Shown piece by piece: positions 48,236-49,289 of a DNA stretch of 49,289 nt (positions within the stretch are counted from its first letter, which is position 1; every line of letters begins with the position of its first letter). The notes under the pieces were generated by a model. It ran no database searches. It was given only the letters and a program-made list of their open reading frames with translations, and was not told the DNA's origin. A program made the translations under genes and the position numbers. This DNA is from Polyangia bacterium (GTDB lineage Bacteria > Myxococcota_A > Polyangia > Polyangiales > Polyangiaceae): positions 1-49,289 of the forward strand of contig JAUHZF010000020.1 in NCBI GenBank assembly GCA_030426145.1, given 5' to 3'.

Positions 48236-49289
48236 ATGGCGCTCCGCCACTCGTGCACACTCATCTCCCTCGGCACGGCCTTCTTCGGGGTCGGCTGCGG
48301 GATCATCGCCAGCGTAGATCGAACCCTCATCCCGTCCGACGAGCCGACGGGCGGGGCGGGCGGGGTTGGAGGCGCGGGATGTACGATCCCGCAAGACTGC
48401 CCGGCCTCGACGGAGGACTGCACCGCGCGAACCTGTGTCGATGCCACCTGCGGCTTCGCCGCAGCAGAAGAAGGTGCGGCCTGTCCCGGCGGGGTTTGCA
48501 CCACCGAAGGCGCCTGCGTGGAGTGCATCGACCAGGCGCAATGCGGCGACGACGCCGCCTGTCAGGACAACGTCTGTGTGCCCCTGCAGTGCGCCAACGG
48601 CGTACAGGACGGCACCGAGACCGATGTCGACTGCGGTGGAGACGAATGCACGGGCTGCGCGCTCGGCCAGAGCTGCACCGACCGAACCGACTGCCTCAGC
48701 CGCCGCTGCGACGGCGGTTCCTGCGCTACCTGCGCCAACGACGGCGAGTGCGGCGTCGGTGACTACTGCAACGACGACGGCAGCTGCGCCCTCAAGCTCA
48801 AGGTCGGGGTGGCCTGCGCTCGCGTGGGCGAGTGCGCGAGCGACTTCTGCGTGGACGGCGTCTGCTGCGAGAACGGCTGTGGTGATGCCTGCGAGACCTG
48901 CGCCGAGGCCGGTTTCGAGGGCAACTGCCGCCCCTACGCGGCGGGCACCGATCCGGAGCTCGAGTGCGGCGCCGACACGTGCGGCGGCACCGACGCCTGT
49001 CGCTGCGACAACGGCGTGCTGGACGGCATGGAGACGGGCGTCGACTGCGGTCCCGCGGAGTGCCGCGCCTGTGACGGTCAGCCCTGCAACAACCCCTCTG
49101 AGTGCGCGGGGTCGTACTGTATCAACAACCTTTGTGTCACCCAGGTGTGCGGCGACACCAACATCGACGGCACCGAGACCTGTGACGACGGCAACACCGA
49201 CAGCTTCGATGGCTGCTCATCCGACTGCTTGCTCCCTACCGATCATCTGCTGATCAGCGAGCTCAAGCTCGACCCAGGTGCCTTCGTCG
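48236..49289 (+). CDS. Cys-rich surface lipoprotein with DUF4215-type repeat (3' truncated)
   Basis: The reading frame is open from ATG 48236 to the window edge (351 codons so far), so the C-terminus is missing. The signal ends in a lipobox (GVGC), then a Gly-rich spacer. The mature part has more than 40 cysteines in irregular EGF-like units (CxxDxxC types). Near residue 305 it has a CDDGNTDSFDGCSSDC unit typical of the DUF4215 Myxococcus Cys-rich repeat. It then begins a LLISELKLDPGAFV strand, the usual start of a lamin-tail domain. A TAAAGA box lies 7 nt upstream of the ATG. It is probably a large cell-surface adhesion or scaffold protein. Confidence 0.8.
   Translation, partial: MALRHSCTLISLGTAFFGVGCGIIASVDRTLIPSDEPTGGAGGVGGAGCTIPQDCPASTEDCTARTCVDATCGFAAAEEGAACPGGVCTTEGACVECIDQAQCGDDAACQDNVCVPLQCANGVQDGTETDVDCGGDECTGCALGQSCTDRTDCLSRRCDGGSCATCANDGECGVGDYCNDDGSCALKLKVGVACARVGECASDFCVDGVCCENGCGDACETCAEAGFEGNCRPYAAGTDPELECGADTCGGTDACRCDNGVLDGMETGVDCGPAECRACDGQPCNNPSECAGSYCINNLCVTQVCGDTNIDGTETCDDGNTDSFDGCSSDCLLPTDHLLISELKLDPGAFV

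Noticed and set aside
1-49289. Possible horizontally acquired island, prophage or IS element
   Set aside because: I found no transposase, integrase, terminal inverted repeats or attachment-site tRNA. Base composition looks uniform by eye apart from short promoter regions.

Overview
The window is about 49.3 kb of high-GC DNA, roughly two-thirds G+C by eye, with dense coding on both strands. It is very probably chromosomal DNA of a myxobacterium (Myxococcota, most likely Polyangia). That placement rests on gene content: a CdnL/CarD-type RNA polymerase regulator, a lysine/alanine histone H1-like protein, a Hanks-type Ser/Thr kinase, an AgmX-like lipoprotein, an NtrC-type regulator, many large lipoproteins, and a Cys-rich surface protein with a DUF4215-type repeat. 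I saw no rRNA, tRNA, IS element, prophage or CRISPR array.

Layout. 0.1-2.6 kb: DUF2169 protein plus a PAAR-like protein with a protein-kinase-like C-terminus (contractile-injection type). 2.7-9.9 kb: TPR metallopeptidase, sigma-54 response regulator, a PATAN/J-domain/TPR protein and a parvulin. 9.9-15.1 kb: rnc, small membrane and exported proteins, an outer-membrane barrel candidate, trmL, an orphan DNA methyltransferase and a lipoprotein. 15.2-19.7 kb: cdnL with a near-consensus promoter, Ppx/GppA, an OmpA-like lipoprotein, the H1-like gene with a candidate -1 frameshift site, and an AgmX-like lipoprotein. 19.7-27.9 kb: an exonuclease-WYL fusion, a TPR/retropepsin-like lipoprotein, coaD, an M28 membrane peptidase, a HAD phosphatase, a MATE transporter and an M50 protease. 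28-34.7 kb: a penicillin-acylase lipoprotein, a Cys-repeat protein, a membrane-anchored protein, a Ser/Thr kinase and a SdiA-regulated-like propeller. 34.8-40.5 kb: an alpha/beta hydrolase lipoprotein, then an MMPL transporter, a TatT-like lipoprotein and a PhnD-like binding protein in one cassette. 40.5-49.3 kb: a Cys-rich lipoprotein, metF, ppa, a HEAT/TPR protein, a Deg protease with a plant-type C-terminus, a second Cys-repeat lipoprotein, hsp20 and a truncated Cys-rich surface lipoprotein.

Two expression styles stand out. Many genes have no Shine-Dalgarno sequence but carry a TAnnnT box 6-13 nt before the start codon, which predicts leaderless or very short-leader mRNAs. A few genes that are probably strongly expressed (cdnL, the H1-like gene, hsp20) have a remote TTGAC(A/G) promoter and a good Shine-Dalgarno; the PhnD-like gene also has a good Shine-Dalgarno.

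The strongest new lead is the H1-like gene. Its 74-residue frame ends on A_AAA_AAG followed directly by TAA, then a small hairpin. The -1 frame stays open for 92 more codons of the same Lys/Ala-rich composition and has no start of its own. The second lead is the PAAR-like protein whose C-terminus carries kinase-type catalytic residues at protein-kinase spacing, with no obvious immunity gene. The third is the PhnD/TatT/MMPL cassette, which lacks ABC and TRAP permeases and whose middle gene appears to start at a CTG overlapping the upstream stop codon.
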